64,000 nt of DNA from Candidatus Methylospira mobilis (GCF_009498235.1 NZ_CP044205.1:2605389-2669388), one strand, 5' to 3'. Positions 36,519 to 45,017 are shown, numbered from the stretch's first letter. The notes: a model not told the origin generated them from the letters alone. Made by a program: numbers and translations.

Positions 36519-37781
36519 TTATTCCAGGCCAAACAGGTGTTTGAGCCAGGGCATCACCAGCGTAATGGGAGGACGTTCCCTCAGTTTTATTTGCGCGGTG
36601 CACAGGGTGCCTCCGCTCACTTCCACTTTGGAGCCGGCGCGCGACGACCACTGCAAACCGCTGCGGGTGGACGGATTTTTCAATAGGCTTACCCTGACCG
36701 CAACAGGGGGACCTTGTTTGGAAAGCAGGCTGTCCACCACCCGATCGCGATGCAATATGGCCAGCATGCCTTCGCGAGTCGCCGGAAATAGCGAAACCGA
36801 TTCCACGCGTCCAACGATAAAGCCGAATTCCTGACGCTTGGCGGTATCGGGCGAAAGCTGCACCTCCATACCTACCCGCACGTTTTTCGCTTCCCCGAGC
36901 GGCGGGAGATAAATCTCTGCTTCCAGTTCGCTGGTTTCGTCTTCGACGTCGATTATCGGCGACATCGCGTTGACGGCGCTGCCTTCCGTTGCCTTGATTT
37001 CAATCACACGCCCTTCGTATGGGCTAACCACGGTCGAAGTCAGCGTGAGATTCGCATCGTTTTGACGCAATTGACCGCGCGCGTTCTGCACACGTTCATG
37101 AATACCGATCAGTTGCTGTCTGGAGTTGGTCTCGGCGACATTGTGTTCATGCGCCAATTGTTTGAGTTGGGCATCGTAATTCTGAATGTCCTGCCGCGCC
37201 TGGAACAATGCCTGGCGCGAATTTTCATAGCTTTGCCGGGTAATGATGCCGTCCCGCAACAACGCTTCCTGACCTTGCAGAGTCAACTGCAACGACTGCA
37301 CCAACTCGCCCTTGGCTTCCTTACCCAGAGCAATAGCCTTTTCCCGCTGCTTGAAATGCTGACGGCTCAATTCGAGATTGTGTTCCACCGCCTGCGCCAT
37401 GACGGATTCTTCCTGCTCCAGCTCGGCCAGATTGACTTTGGCCGCATCACGTTGCGAACTCGCTACCGGCTGGGCAATGCTGGCGATGATCTGGCCTTCC
37501 ATCAGACGATCGCCGGGTTTAAGCGGCTCGAGGTGAGAAATTACTCCCGCTCCCTGCGCCACAACCACATGAACGCCGCCGCGCTTGAGCAATATCCCCT
37601 GTCCGGCGATGCGGGTAGGTATGGAGCCGAACACGCTCCAGAACAGCGTGGCGGCCAGCGCCAGCATCAAACCGCTCAGCGCAATCCAGCCTCGGCGGCT
37701 GGTGACCTGCATCAATTGGTCAAGCTGTTCCGGCGCGCTCAACTGTTGCAAAGCGCTCTTGCGGAATAGGGAATCTTTCAT
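36519..37781 (-). CDS. NHLM-type secretion adaptor (HlyD family)
   Basis: The periplasmic adaptor would bridge the ABC exporters and the TolC-like channel. One membrane segment (GLMLALAATLFWSVFGSIPT), a biotinyl-lipoyl-like half (GAGVISHLEPLKPGDRLMEG), a long coiled coil (about 120-240) and the matching second half with SPYEGRVIEIKATEGSAVNA are present. The length of 420 residues is normal. It overlaps the upstream TolC-like gene by 4 bases. Confidence 0.92.
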   Translation of the reverse strand: MKDSLFRKSALQQLSAPEQLDQLMQVTSRRGWIALSGLMLALAATLFWSVFGSIPTRIAGQGILLKRGGVHVVVAQGAGVISHLEPLKPGDRLMEGQIIASIAQPVASSQRDAAKVNLAELEQEESVMAQAVEHNLELSRQHFKQREKAIALGKEAKGELVQSLQLTLQGQEALLRDGIITRQSYENSRQALFQARQDIQNYDAQLKQLAHEHNVAETNSRQQLIGIHERVQNARGQLRQNDANLTLTSTVVSPYEGRVIEIKATEGSAVNAMSPIIDVEDETSELEAEIYLPPLGEAKNVRVGMEVQLSPDTAKRQEFGFIVGRVESVSLFPATREGMLAILHRDRVVDSLLSKQGPPVAVRVSLLKNPSTRSGLQWSSRAGSKVEVSGGTLCTAQIKLRERPPITLVMPWLKHLFGLE

Positions 37782-39409
37782 GGCATTCTCATATCGGAGT
37801 CCGGATGCAACGGCACGGTGGTCAATCGCTCCAGATTGATATCGCGGGACTCGTCGCCCGGCGCAAACAGCGACGCCGTGGCGAAGCGATAGCGCACCAC
37901 GGCATTGGCCAGATTCATTGCCGCCTGGGTTTTAGCCAGTTGCGCCTGGGTCAGGTTCTGTTCGACCATCATCACGTTGATGACGGTGGACATGCCCGCA
38001 AGCTGTTTCTTTTTCTCGCTCTGGAACGCCTGTAAGCGGCTATCGACAGCGGTCGAGGCAAACCGCAAGCTATTCATGCTCTGCTGCAAGCCGCTGGTCG
38101 CCACCTGCACCGACGAAGCAATGGAGCGCGCCAGATTTCCCTGAAGAATCTGCGCTTCGGTCATCGACGAAGCGGTTTGGCGGAATTGGCCTTTCGCTTT
38201 TTCATTGGCAAACGGAAACTCGTAACTGAGAGTTGCGCCTCCGGTATATCCCTGGATGTTTTGGCCGTAGGCTGTCAACAGATTCATCGCAACCACCGAA
38301 TTGGACAATCCCGTGTAGCCAATATCCAGACTTAAATTCACCTTGGGCTTGAGCTCGCTCTCGGCGCCTCCCAGCAAGGCCTGATAATACTGCATGTGTT
38401 GCTCGGCGGCGAGCAGATCGCTGCGATGGCCAAACGCATACGCTGTCATTCTGTTCAGGTTGGAGGTTGCATACGCCACTGCATCCGTATGAGGAACAGG
38501 AAAACTGTCCGAAGGCAAAGGGATCGCAGCCAAATGGTCCGCGGGCACCCCCATCACCATGCCCAGCGTCTGACGAGCTGAGACCAGTCCCTGTTCAGCT
38601 TGCGCGCGATCCGCTTCCGCGCCCGCCAGTGACGCCTGATAGTTGTTGAGATCCGAACGCGGGATTTGGTCGGCATCTGCCAGACGAAAGCCATCCTCCA
38701 GCAATTTACGGTTTCTTTCCTCAGCCGCCCGCCAAATTTCGAGCTGTTGAGCAACCGCCACATAGGCCCAGTAGGCAGACACCGTTTTCTGCAGTTCATC
38801 AGCCACCGTCTGCCATAATTCGTAACGCGTCTTGTCGAACCCGTGCTCCGCCGCAATTTCCTGCGCAGCGGTCGCCTTGACCCCTAAACCGCGCAGCAAA
38901 GGTATGACTATATTCAGATTAATAGTCGCGGAGGTATTTGGAGCCGTATTATTAAAATCCTGGGTAGTAAATCGGGCTGTCGATACGGTCGGCGTCACCT
39001 GTATGCCGGAGCGGAATAATTGGCTCAGACCGAGTTTATAAAACATGTTATCGAACTCGGTCACTTGCAAACCGCGAGCGGTGGCTGCATATGTATTGCC
39101 ATACATGATGGAGGACTTATTATGAGCAACCCCACCGGAGGCTTGCGATATGGTATTAAACTGACCGTGCGCGCTGGTCAGGCTGCCGGCCGCCGCTTCC
39201 ATGCGCTGCTGCGCCGCAAGAATAATCGGGCTGGCTTCCAGGGTTACGCGCACCGCCTGCAGAAGGCCGATTTTTTCCATTGCGCCGTTATTCGGCGACA
39301 CTATTTCCCCCTGCTCCACAGGAACAAGCGCTCCATATCCGGCATCGATTAAACAGCCCCATAAGAGCAAGCTGACAAGCGCGACGTACAATTTATGTAC
39401 TGGCTTCAT
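37778..39409 (-). CDS. TolC-family outer-membrane channel protein
   Basis: The 543-residue outer-membrane efflux protein has a signal sequence ending LLLWGC (Cys19), which could be a lipobox. Two OEP repeats follow: VRVTLEASPIILAAQQRMEA and later LLAAEQHMQYYQALLGGAES, with TQAQLAKTQAAMNLANAVVR near the end. First gene of the exporter operon TolC, HlyD, ABC1, ABC2, sigma, anti-sigma, all with overlapping or very short junctions. The tentative upstream signal GAAC-N16-CGTATACAGAG (39491-39460) is only a weak match to the precursor promoters. Confidence 0.92.
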   Translation of the reverse strand: MKPVHKLYVALVSLLLWGCLIDAGYGALVPVEQGEIVSPNNGAMEKIGLLQAVRVTLEASPIILAAQQRMEAAAGSLTSAHGQFNTISQASGGVAHNKSSIMYGNTYAATARGLQVTEFDNMFYKLGLSQLFRSGIQVTPTVSTARFTTQDFNNTAPNTSATINLNIVIPLLRGLGVKATAAQEIAAEHGFDKTRYELWQTVADELQKTVSAYWAYVAVAQQLEIWRAAEERNRKLLEDGFRLADADQIPRSDLNNYQASLAGAEADRAQAEQGLVSARQTLGMVMGVPADHLAAIPLPSDSFPVPHTDAVAYATSNLNRMTAYAFGHRSDLLAAEQHMQYYQALLGGAESELKPKVNLSLDIGYTGLSNSVVAMNLLTAYGQNIQGYTGGATLSYEFPFANEKAKGQFRQTASSMTEAQILQGNLARSIASSVQVATSGLQQSMNSLRFASTAVDSRLQAFQSEKKKQLAGMSTVINVMMVEQNLTQAQLAKTQAAMNLANAVVRYRFATASLFAPGDESRDINLERLTTVPLHPDSDMRMP

Positions 39410-39494
39410 AAAATCCGTTTATGAACATACATGTATTTTCATGATTTGACTACGTTTTTACTCTGTATACGTTTTTGATATTCATCGGTTCCCA

Positions 39495-39620
39495 GGAAAT
39501 CGCTGATTTAACCAAAACAGGCAGACGGCGGCATCGTAAAATCAACGCATTGTCAGGCGATTTTACTGCAAAAAGCTTACCGTTAGCCCTGATCCTGTCG
39601 AAGAACTTAATCAGCGCATC
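39495..39620. repeat. Possible degraded IS5-type MITE
   Basis: GGAAATCGCTGATTTAACC at 39495 resembles the IS5-family end and TTAATCAGCG at 39608 could be the facing end. The match is imperfect. It lies directly upstream of the exporter operon within the 660-base gap 39410-40069, which otherwise holds the palindrome element at 39690. Confidence 0.4.
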
Positions 39621-39689
39621 GTTAAACGATCCCGCTTTTCGATAATGCGATTACATCGAACGAAAGTACTATAAGGCATCACTCAACAA

Positions 39690-39890
39690 CCACCAGCTAA
39701 AGCTGCTGGGTTGAAGATCGGCGGACTAAACCGCCAACTGAAGAATATGTGATCAAGACTAACTGACGTTGAAAATCACTTTTGCTCGCTTCCTGGCCGC
39801 TAAGGGATTTGCGGACGGCACAAGAGGATATTTCCACGATGGTTAGACATGCACACTTACATCTAAAGCCGGTGGATTTAAACCACGGAC
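39690..39890. mobile_element. IS200/IS605-like palindrome element without a complete ORF
   Basis: Hairpins lie at both borders: CCAGC-N7-GCTGG (39693-39709) and GGCGG-N6-CCGCC (39720-39735) on one side, and CCGGTGG-ATTTAAA-CCACGG (39869-39888) on the other. Each has TAAA or TTTA in or beside the loop, as at the ends of IS200/IS605 elements. The interior has no full transposase or TnpB, only a 67-codon frame. It sits between the last precursor gene and TolC. Confidence 0.45.
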
Positions 39891-40069
39891 TGCCGCACAT
39901 TCGTACCCGCTAAAATCGCCTTATGGAATTAAAATGCTCAAGTTAATTCCCTGCTTTGATTCGCAAAGTATTGTACTCTAAATACCTCATGCGGCTCCAG
40001 AAAACCAACCCCGAAAGGTATTCGTGCCCTGCGACACTCGCTTATTACGCCATTAAACACATCAATAAC

Positions 40070-40441
40070 TCAAGACTTTATGCCTACGTTTCGGAACCCC
40101 CCGTCACCGAAGCGAAAAAGAGGGCGTTTCAGGCACCCTTCTATCACTGCTTTTCCTAAGTTATTAAAATCAACGCCTCCAACAACTTGATCCAGCATTT
40201 CATCAGAAAGTTCGTTTGGCTTGGCTGGAATCACCAAATGGAAAACGCTTTCGGTATTTTCTACCGCTTTAATGTTAACCCCTTCAGTAACATCTATATT
40301 TTCCTCTTGCAGTGTTTTTACTGTATTAGCTAACAGCCTGATTTTGAAATCCTCATCTGCCCAGCATTTTGCTATTATTTCCTGTATTTTTTCTGCTTGT
40401 TGAATTGCATTATTTTCAAGCGCTTCCGAATCGGAATTCAT
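40070..40441 (-). CDS. NHLP-family bacteriocin precursor (a)
   Basis: The 123-residue precursor has the nitrile-hydratase-like leader: IQEIIAKCWADEDFKIRLLA, EGVNIKAVENTESVFHLVIP, and the cleavage end NELSDEMLDQVVGG. The 34-residue core has VIEGCLKRPLFRFGDGGFRN and contains the only Cys among the readable NHLP cores in the window. It is the precursor nearest the exporter genes, same strand. Confidence 0.93.
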   Translation of the reverse strand: MNSDSEALENNAIQQAEKIQEIIAKCWADEDFKIRLLANTVKTLQEENIDVTEGVNIKAVENTESVFHLVIPAKPNELSDEMLDQVVGGVDFNNLGKAVIEGCLKRPLFRFGDGGFRNVGIKS

Positions 40442-40586
40442 CTGAATGCTCCTATACTTTTATCTAAAAATTGACCATTACCCCATCAATTTTTCAATCT
40501 ATGCTCAAGAACGCGCCGTATTTCTGATTTAATGAGGCAACACATAACGTCGACCTGTGATTGTTGACAGAGTGATGTTTTGATCA

Positions 40587-41036
40587 TCAAAATTTATTCC
40601 ACACCTTCCCCTGGAGCCAACGTCCCAATTTAGCTCTTGGCGAATTGTGCTTTTCCTCGTCGGTGGGATGTCGCCAACCACCCGGCGTAGCCCTGTAATT
40701 CGTATCAGTATGCTGGTCATGAGCTGCATATGCCAGCCCCGCCACTGCAAATATGCCGCCTCGTCCCCCTACAATCTCCTCCAACTCCTCATTTGAAATC
40801 TCGGTATTTCTTTCAGGAATGACCAAATGAAACAGGCTATTTGTATTTTCTACCGCTTTTACAGTAACGCCTTCTGGAGTATCTACGCCTTCCTCTTTTA
40901 AGGTTTTCATTGTATCGACCAGCAGCTTTTCCTTGAACGCCTCGTCAGCCCAGCATTTCAATATTAAACGGGACAATTGTTCTTCATTTTCATCAGGCAG
41001 CACATCGCCGTCAACACGTTCGATCTCGTTATTCAT
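40587..41036 (-). CDS. NHLP-family bacteriocin precursor (b)
   Basis: From ATG 41036 (MNNEIERVDG) the 149-residue precursor has LILKCWADEAFKEKLLVDTM, VKAVENTNSLFHLVIPE and EISNEELEEIVGG. The 58-residue core begins RGGIFAVAGLAYAAHDQHTD and has a polar, His- and Trp-containing tail (RWLQGKVWNKF), unlike the Gly-rich cores c, e and f. It has no Cys. The gap to gene c is about 80 bases. Confidence 0.92.
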   Translation of the reverse strand: MNNEIERVDGDVLPDENEEQLSRLILKCWADEAFKEKLLVDTMKTLKEEGVDTPEGVTVKAVENTNSLFHLVIPERNTEISNEELEEIVGGRGGIFAVAGLAYAAHDQHTDTNYRATPGGWRHPTDEEKHNSPRAKLGRWLQGKVWNKF

Positions 41037-41115
41037 AATATACACCATACTACGCCAAATAAAAAATTGAAGTTTAGCCGCCTTTCCATTTCACTTAAGC
41101 GCGCCAAATCCCACC

Positions 41116-41559
41116 CTACTTTTTCGATAAGTAGGCTCCACCTCCAACCAACCCACCTCCAAGCCCTAATGCGCCTCCAATCTTTACCGCATTTTTTAAT
41201 ATATTTGCACTTTTCATAGCTTGAGCTCGTTGCGTTACACGAGCAAGGGAAAAAATCCCTCTTTTCATCATCCAGGCGTACTTAAGTCTTCCCCCAACGA
41301 TATCGTCAAGTTCTTCATCTGATATATCGGTAACATTTTCAGGAATAACCAAATAATGCAAACTATCTGTATTTTCCAGGACCTTGACATTTATATCGTC
41401 AGAAATATCTACACCTTCTTCCTTCAATGTTTCCTTCGCATTAGCAAATAATTTAGCCTTGAACGCTTCGTCCGCCCAACACTTCAATATCAGACGATGA
41501 AATTGCTGACCATGTTCGTCAAGCTGCGCTTTATCTTCACTCTTGAGTTGATTAATCAT
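41116..41559 (-). CDS. NHLP-family bacteriocin precursor (c), glycine-zipper core
   Basis: From ATG 41559 (MINQLKSEDK), 147 residues. The leader has LILKCWADEAFKAKLFANAK and ends DISDEELDDIVGG. The 57-residue core is cationic at the front (RLKYAWMMKRGIFSLARVTQ) and ends in IGGALGLGGGLVGGGAYLSK, a membrane-active glycine-zipper type sequence. There is no Cys. Such a core suits a pore-forming unmodified bacteriocin. Confidence 0.93.
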   Translation of the reverse strand: MINQLKSEDKAQLDEHGQQFHRLILKCWADEAFKAKLFANAKETLKEEGVDISDDINVKVLENTDSLHYLVIPENVTDISDEELDDIVGGRLKYAWMMKRGIFSLARVTQRAQAMKSANILKNAVKIGGALGLGGGLVGGGAYLSKK

Positions 41560-41738
41560 AATATACCTCGGCAATGCTTTTATAAAAAAGCAGCGATAAT
41601 GCTCCTAAAATATTACCACTTAAAGCATCACTTACAAATAACCATCGCCCTCCATTTATTCAATTGTTCTCATTAGATGTTTTAGCGCGCATCATGCCGG
41701 AAAGACCATACCAGAATATCCAAAGATATTTCAGTTAC

Positions 41739-41783
41739 TTATTTCTTGAAATTGGACAACACACCGTTAAAACAAATCCTCAT
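41739..41783 (-). CDS. Mini ORF, 14 codons
   Basis: MRICFNGVLSNFKK follows a strong AAGAAAGGAG site just downstream of precursor d. It may be a translated leader peptide or the remnant of a lost precursor start. There is no homology evidence. Confidence 0.2.
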   Translation of the reverse strand: MRICFNGVLSNFKK

Positions 41784-41823
41784 CTGAACTCCTTTCTTGA
41801 TGATTTGCCTTGTATAACACCTG

Positions 41824-42162
41824 CTATCGCCCCTGGACCAAAAAACCCGATAATAACTGCGTTCCTTTAGCTGCGTGCCTGATCAATGCCCATCGTCCTT
41901 TACCACCGACAACTGCTTCTAGCTCATCATCCGACAGCGCATATGGCTTTCCTTGAATTATCAAGTGGCGTTGACTATCGATATCCGCCAGCGCTTGAGC
42001 ATCGAGTCCTTCCCGCAGCGCAAACCTAGAATCCTTTATCGTTTTCATTGTATTCGGCAGCAGCTTTTTCTTGAACGATTCGTCTACCCAACACTTGGCA
42101 ATCAGCCTGAAGTACAAATCCTCATTTTCATCTACTTGATATTCTGCCGGCTCAGCAACCAT
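41824..42162 (-). CDS. NHLP-family bacteriocin precursor (d), short core
   Basis: The 112-residue precursor has YFRLIAKCWVDESFKKKLLP and ends ALSDDELEAVVGG. The middle of the leader is divergent (DSQRHLIIQGKPY). The 25-residue core, KGRWALIRHAAKGTQLLSGF then LVQGR, is a cationic amphipathic peptide with no Cys. Confidence 0.9.
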   Translation of the reverse strand: MVAEPAEYQVDENEDLYFRLIAKCWVDESFKKKLLPNTMKTIKDSRFALREGLDAQALADIDSQRHLIIQGKPYALSDDELEAVVGGKGRWALIRHAAKGTQLLSGFLVQGR

Positions 42163-42272
42163 AAATACTTCTCTTTTTATCAGACCTTTCTTGCATCGAA
42201 AAACTAGGTAATAATTTAATTACAAAGAAATAATAGACGATAAGAATTTCATATCTGCGGAGGGTATCTTCG

Positions 42273-42689
42273 TTACTTTTTTCTCAAGAAATGAGAAACG
42301 CCGGCATATCCTGCTAGAGCACTCAGTGCGCCGCCGACAGCGTAAGCAACCGCTCTCGCATTAGCAGCTTTTTGTGCCATGATGACGACAGTAGAGGCGG
42401 CTCTTATTCTGCCGGCACCTCCGACAATGTCATCCAACTCTTCTTCGGACAACTCTGCAGGTTTACAGGGAATTACCAAATGCAGTAAATTTTCAGTATC
42501 TTCAACAACCTTAACAGAAACTCCTGCTTGAAGCTCAACACCTTCATTCCGCAAAGTTTCTTCAGGTTTAGCCATTAACTCGGTTTTAAAATCAGAGTTT
42601 TGCCAGCATTTTGCGATAACTTGCTGCATTTTTTGCTCTTGTTGCATTACCGCATCATCTTCTGTTGATATTTCCTGTTCGATATTCAC
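42273..42689 (-). CDS. NHLP-family bacteriocin precursor (e), glycine-zipper core
   Basis: I choose the GTG at 42689 (NIEQEISTEDD), because AGGGGCAG precedes it just as AAGGGCAG precedes gene f; the longer frame to 42719 would need a TTG. The leader has QVIAKCWQNSDFKTELMAKP and PAELSEEELDDIVGG. The 47-residue core has AYAVGGALSALAGYAGVSHF and ends LRKK. There is no Cys. The start is 44 bases below the stop of f, its close paralogue, so they are probably cotranscribed and recently duplicated. Confidence 0.92.
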   Translation of the reverse strand: MNIEQEISTEDDAVMQQEQKMQQVIAKCWQNSDFKTELMAKPEETLRNEGVELQAGVSVKVVEDTENLLHLVIPCKPAELSEEELDDIVGGAGRIRAASTVVIMAQKAANARAVAYAVGGALSALAGYAGVSHFLRKK

Positions 42690-42732
42690 TTTACTGCCCC
42701 TGTGATTGGCTTGTTTCAAACATTGAAAATAA

Positions 42733-43206
42733 TTATTTTTTCAATTTATTAAGACCCAAAGCAGCGCCTGCACCAAGGCCTAAACCGGTACTGACTGCTA
42801 TAATGCCCCCTGATATGGATTGGGCTGTTTTTGACAAGACTCTTATGGCCAACGCTGGATTACCATGCCTTCCAAGAACCATGGCTTTGGCTCCAGCACG
42901 ACTCAATCCTTTCATCATTACAACACCATAACTGCCTCCAACAATGTCATTCAAATCTTCTTCAGATAATTCTTCAGGCTTATAAGGAATTACCAAATGA
43001 AATAACTTTTCTGTATCTTCAACAACCATGACCGATACACCTTCTTGAGGCTCCAGCCCCTCTTTTCGCAAGGTTTCGGCAGGATTGGCCATCAGCTCGG
43101 CTTTAAAGTCAGGACTCCGCCAGCATTTTGCAATAATTTTCTGGAATTTTTGCTCTTCTTGTATTACAGCATCTTCTTCGTTTTGCACTTCAGATTCGTT
43201 ATTCAT
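42733..43206 (-). CDS. NHLP-family bacteriocin precursor (f), glycine-zipper core
   Basis: The 157-residue precursor has KIIAKCWRSPDFKAELMANP, VMVVEDTEKLFHLVIPYKP and EELSEEDLNDIVGG. The 66-residue core is the longest of the set, with ISGGIIAVSTGLGLGAGAAL and a LNKLKK tail. There is no Cys. A Gly/Ala-rich hydrophobic stretch followed by lysines is shared with c and e. Confidence 0.93.
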   Translation of the reverse strand: MNNESEVQNEEDAVIQEEQKFQKIIAKCWRSPDFKAELMANPAETLRKEGLEPQEGVSVMVVEDTEKLFHLVIPYKPEELSEEDLNDIVGGSYGVVMMKGLSRAGAKAMVLGRHGNPALAIRVLSKTAQSISGGIIAVSTGLGLGAGAALGLNKLKK

Positions 43207-43310
43207 TTTTCTGCCCTTATGTTAGGTGGGTAATTGAAATATTTCTGATTGAATAAATTAAGCGAAGCCAGTCCCTACGTTGTCTGTCGCCAAAAAACTT
43301 CTATGGTTAT

Positions 43311-43412
43311 CATGGTGGTGAAAAAAACCAAAAATCCACTATATCCTGTGTCTCGGCAACGAAGAAATAGACAATGGGTGACATGGAAATCGAGTTTTTC
43401 ATCACCCTGCCA
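43311..43412. repeat. Imperfect inverted-repeat element upstream of precursor f
   Basis: GGTGGTGAAAAA at the left and TTCATCACCCTGCC at the right face each other about 100 bases apart. The ends and length resemble the element at 44011-44110 upstream of gene g. The remaining bases of the gap 43207-43510 show no gene. Confidence 0.4.
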
Positions 43413-43510
43413 GGGAACCTCTGATCAAGCTCATAGCGAAAATATTATTTACCCTATATTCAATATTTTTAAATTTTAAAATCGGCAAAAATGGCACTTA
43501 ATCAGACTCC

Positions 43511-43936
43511 CTAGGTATTTCGTTTTATCCAGTTAACGTCGCGATCTAATTCTGCTGCAATATGATCAGTTGGAAAGCTGCTCGGCTCGTTCATCATCTG
43601 GCCAGTGTGTTTAATATAGGCAACTGCTATACGAGGTCCACGTGAAGCGCGCCGAATAGTTTTCCATATTCCGCCTACAACGCCATCCAACTCCTGATCG
43701 GACAATTCCGCTGGTTTTTCAGGAATCACCAAATGATACATACTGCGTGTGTTTTCCACAGCCCTGATGGTCACTCCTTCTTGAACCTCAAAGCCTTCTT
43801 CTTTTAAAATTTCTGACGTATTCGTCAACAACTTGGCCTTGTAAGCCGCATCCGCCCAGCACTTGGCGATTAGACGAGCGAGTTGCTCGTCGTGTTCATC
43901 ATATTCCGGGATTTGTTCTGCTGCTACTTCGTTCAT
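43511..43936 (-). CDS. NHLP-family bacteriocin precursor (g)
   Basis: From ATG 43936 (MNEVAAEQIPEYDEHDEQ) the precursor has 141 residues; the upstream part of the longer frame is leader DNA. The leader has ARLIAKCWADAAYKAKLLTN and PAELSDQELDGVVGG. The 52-residue core begins IWKTIRRASRGPRIAVAYIK and has an acidic polar tail, with no Cys. The promoter at 44116-44149 lies 189 nt up, because a 100-bp inverted-repeat element sits in its 5' leader. Confidence 0.93.
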   Translation of the reverse strand: MNEVAAEQIPEYDEHDEQLARLIAKCWADAAYKAKLLTNTSEILKEEGFEVQEGVTIRAVENTRSMYHLVIPEKPAELSDQELDGVVGGIWKTIRRASRGPRIAVAYIKHTGQMMNEPSSFPTDHIAAELDRDVNWIKRNT

Positions 43937-44010
43937 TTCGTTACTCCATTTCAACAAAAAGTAATCGCATGTTTCTAATCCACTCTGTGCAAAGCACATG
44001 TCAATGCGCA

Positions 44011-44110
44011 GCAGGGTAGTGAAAAAATCGATTTTAACACCACCAACGGTGCCTTTACCTAATACAGAAACGCAGGATATGGTATGTTTTTGGATTCTTC
44101 ACCACCCTGC
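44011..44110. repeat. 100-bp inverted-repeat element in the 5' leader of precursor g
   Basis: GCAGGGTAGTGAA (44011-44023) and TTCACCACCCTGC (44098-44110) are inverted copies with one mismatch. Subtracting the element gives a leader of about 89 nt, the same as in the other precursor genes, so it looks like an insertion (second MITE family). No target duplication is clear. Confidence 0.55.
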
Positions 44111-44115
44111 CAAGT

Positions 44116-44149
44116 TATAATCCAAGTAACACGCGCTGCCAAAACTTTC
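44116..44149 (-). promoter_or_regulatory. ECF-type promoter of precursor g
   Basis: On the minus strand GAAA (44149-44146, one mismatch to GAAC), 16 bases, then TTACTTGGATTAT. It matches the promoters of h, j, l and the 28.6-kb peptide. Nothing gene-like was found in 44150-44404. Confidence 0.55.
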
Positions 44150-44404
44150 TCCTTTTTAGCTTCACGCGCGCGCCCTTCGTACTCTGATGCGCCGGCGTTG
44201 GTCAAATTCTAACTCAACAAGTATATGTTTCGAGTATGACGGCTTCATGACTTAAGCAATTTATAACTGACCGGGCGTAAAGGAAATCGGAATTATCTTA
44301 CCGTCACCAAGAACGTTGCCTACTAATGGACCAGGCCGCATTAGTAAGACTCGCTTCAAATTCTTTTGCTGCATTCTGTAACTGAGCATCTCTTTGAAAA
44401 TTAA

Positions 44405-44701
44405 TTATTTTACGGCAGTCGTTCCTCTAAAATTATCCCCAGACCCTTGTCGTGAATACGTAAATAACTCTCTCTTGCCCTTACCCAGATCCCGTACATT
44501 GCTATGCTTACCACCCCCAACCACTAGGGAAGCGCTGATTTAATCGGTTTTTGCGCGGACTTTCATGGCAACAGATTGATTTTACGTGTCAGTTATCAGC
44601 AATTTATGGATTAATCAGTGTTTCCCTGGATCAAGCTCAGCATCGCTTAATTCATTTACATCTGTGAAAGATATATCATTTTCTGTACTTATACCGGTCA
44701 T
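44405..44701 (-). pseudogene. Short-leader double-glycine RiPP-like precursor interrupted by a MITE
   Basis: ATG 44701 begins MTGISTENDISFTDV then NELSDAELD, and the frame then enters the MITE at 44625 and stops. Removing the MITE (44528-44625) and one 4-bp flank restores an exact reading frame of 64 codons: the leader end becomes ELSDAELDPVVGGG (or LVVGGG, depending on which flank copy is kept), followed by a basic polar core KHSNVRDLGKGKRELFTYSR and QGSGDNFRGTTAVK. There is no Cys. The leader is short, like the 28463-28636 gene. The frame after the stop still looks coding in another phase (DAQLQNAAKEFEASLTNAAW), so the original may have been longer. Confidence 0.75.
44528..44625. mobile_element. 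98-bp IS5-derived MITE
   Basis: Left end GGAAGCGCTGATTTAATC, inverted right end GGAAACACTGATTAATCC, flanks CTAG (44524-44527) and CTGG (44626-44629), which fit a 4-bp YTAR-type target duplication with one later change. There is no coding capacity. The ends match the resident IS5, which could mobilise it. Confidence 0.85.
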
Positions 44702-44709
44702 TGAAAAAA

Positions 44710-44725
44710 ATTTACTATAGTAAAT
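44710..44725. promoter_or_regulatory. 16-bp perfect palindrome upstream of the interrupted precursor
   Basis: ATTTACTATAGTAAAT lies 9 bases above the ATG at 44701 and below the decayed gene h. It could be an operator or simply an AT-rich palindrome. No ribosome-binding site separates it from the ATG. Confidence 0.3.
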
Positions 44726-44774
44726 AGTTGGCGGCTTTTACAAAACCTCATCGCCTCCTCTGCGTTTTCGACTG

Positions 44775-45017
44775 TTAATCCGAACAATTCTGCGGCCTCT
44801 CTAGGATTACCAGATGAAACGCGCTATCGGTATTCGCCACCGCTTTGACTGTAACGCCCTCTTGTAGCTCAAACCCTTCCGCTTTCAGCATTTCTGCAGC
44901 ATTGGCCAACAGTTTTTCATTGGAGCCATCCACTACCAAACGGCTGGGAATCGACCGGGTAAATTGCTCTTCATGTTCGTCAATTTGTTGCTTTGCTTGT
45001 TCTGCTTCTGCGTTCAT
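44775..45017 (-). pseudogene. Decayed NHLP precursor (h)
   Basis: ATG 45017 (MNAEAEQAKQQIDEHEEQF) starts a recognisable leader, but the invariant AKCWAD block has become SRLVVDGSN. The end ERPQNCSD then stops where others have ERPAELSDEELD. A one-base shift restores AEL and then runs on without a double glycine. The 5' leader keeps the shared ACCGCGCC motif, and the promoter lies beyond a MITE insertion. The gene cannot give a normal product. Confidence 0.85.

Noticed and set aside
39460-39491. ECF-type promoter before TolC
   Set aside because: GAAC is present but the second box is a poor match (GTATACAGAG); kept only as a remark on the TolC gene.
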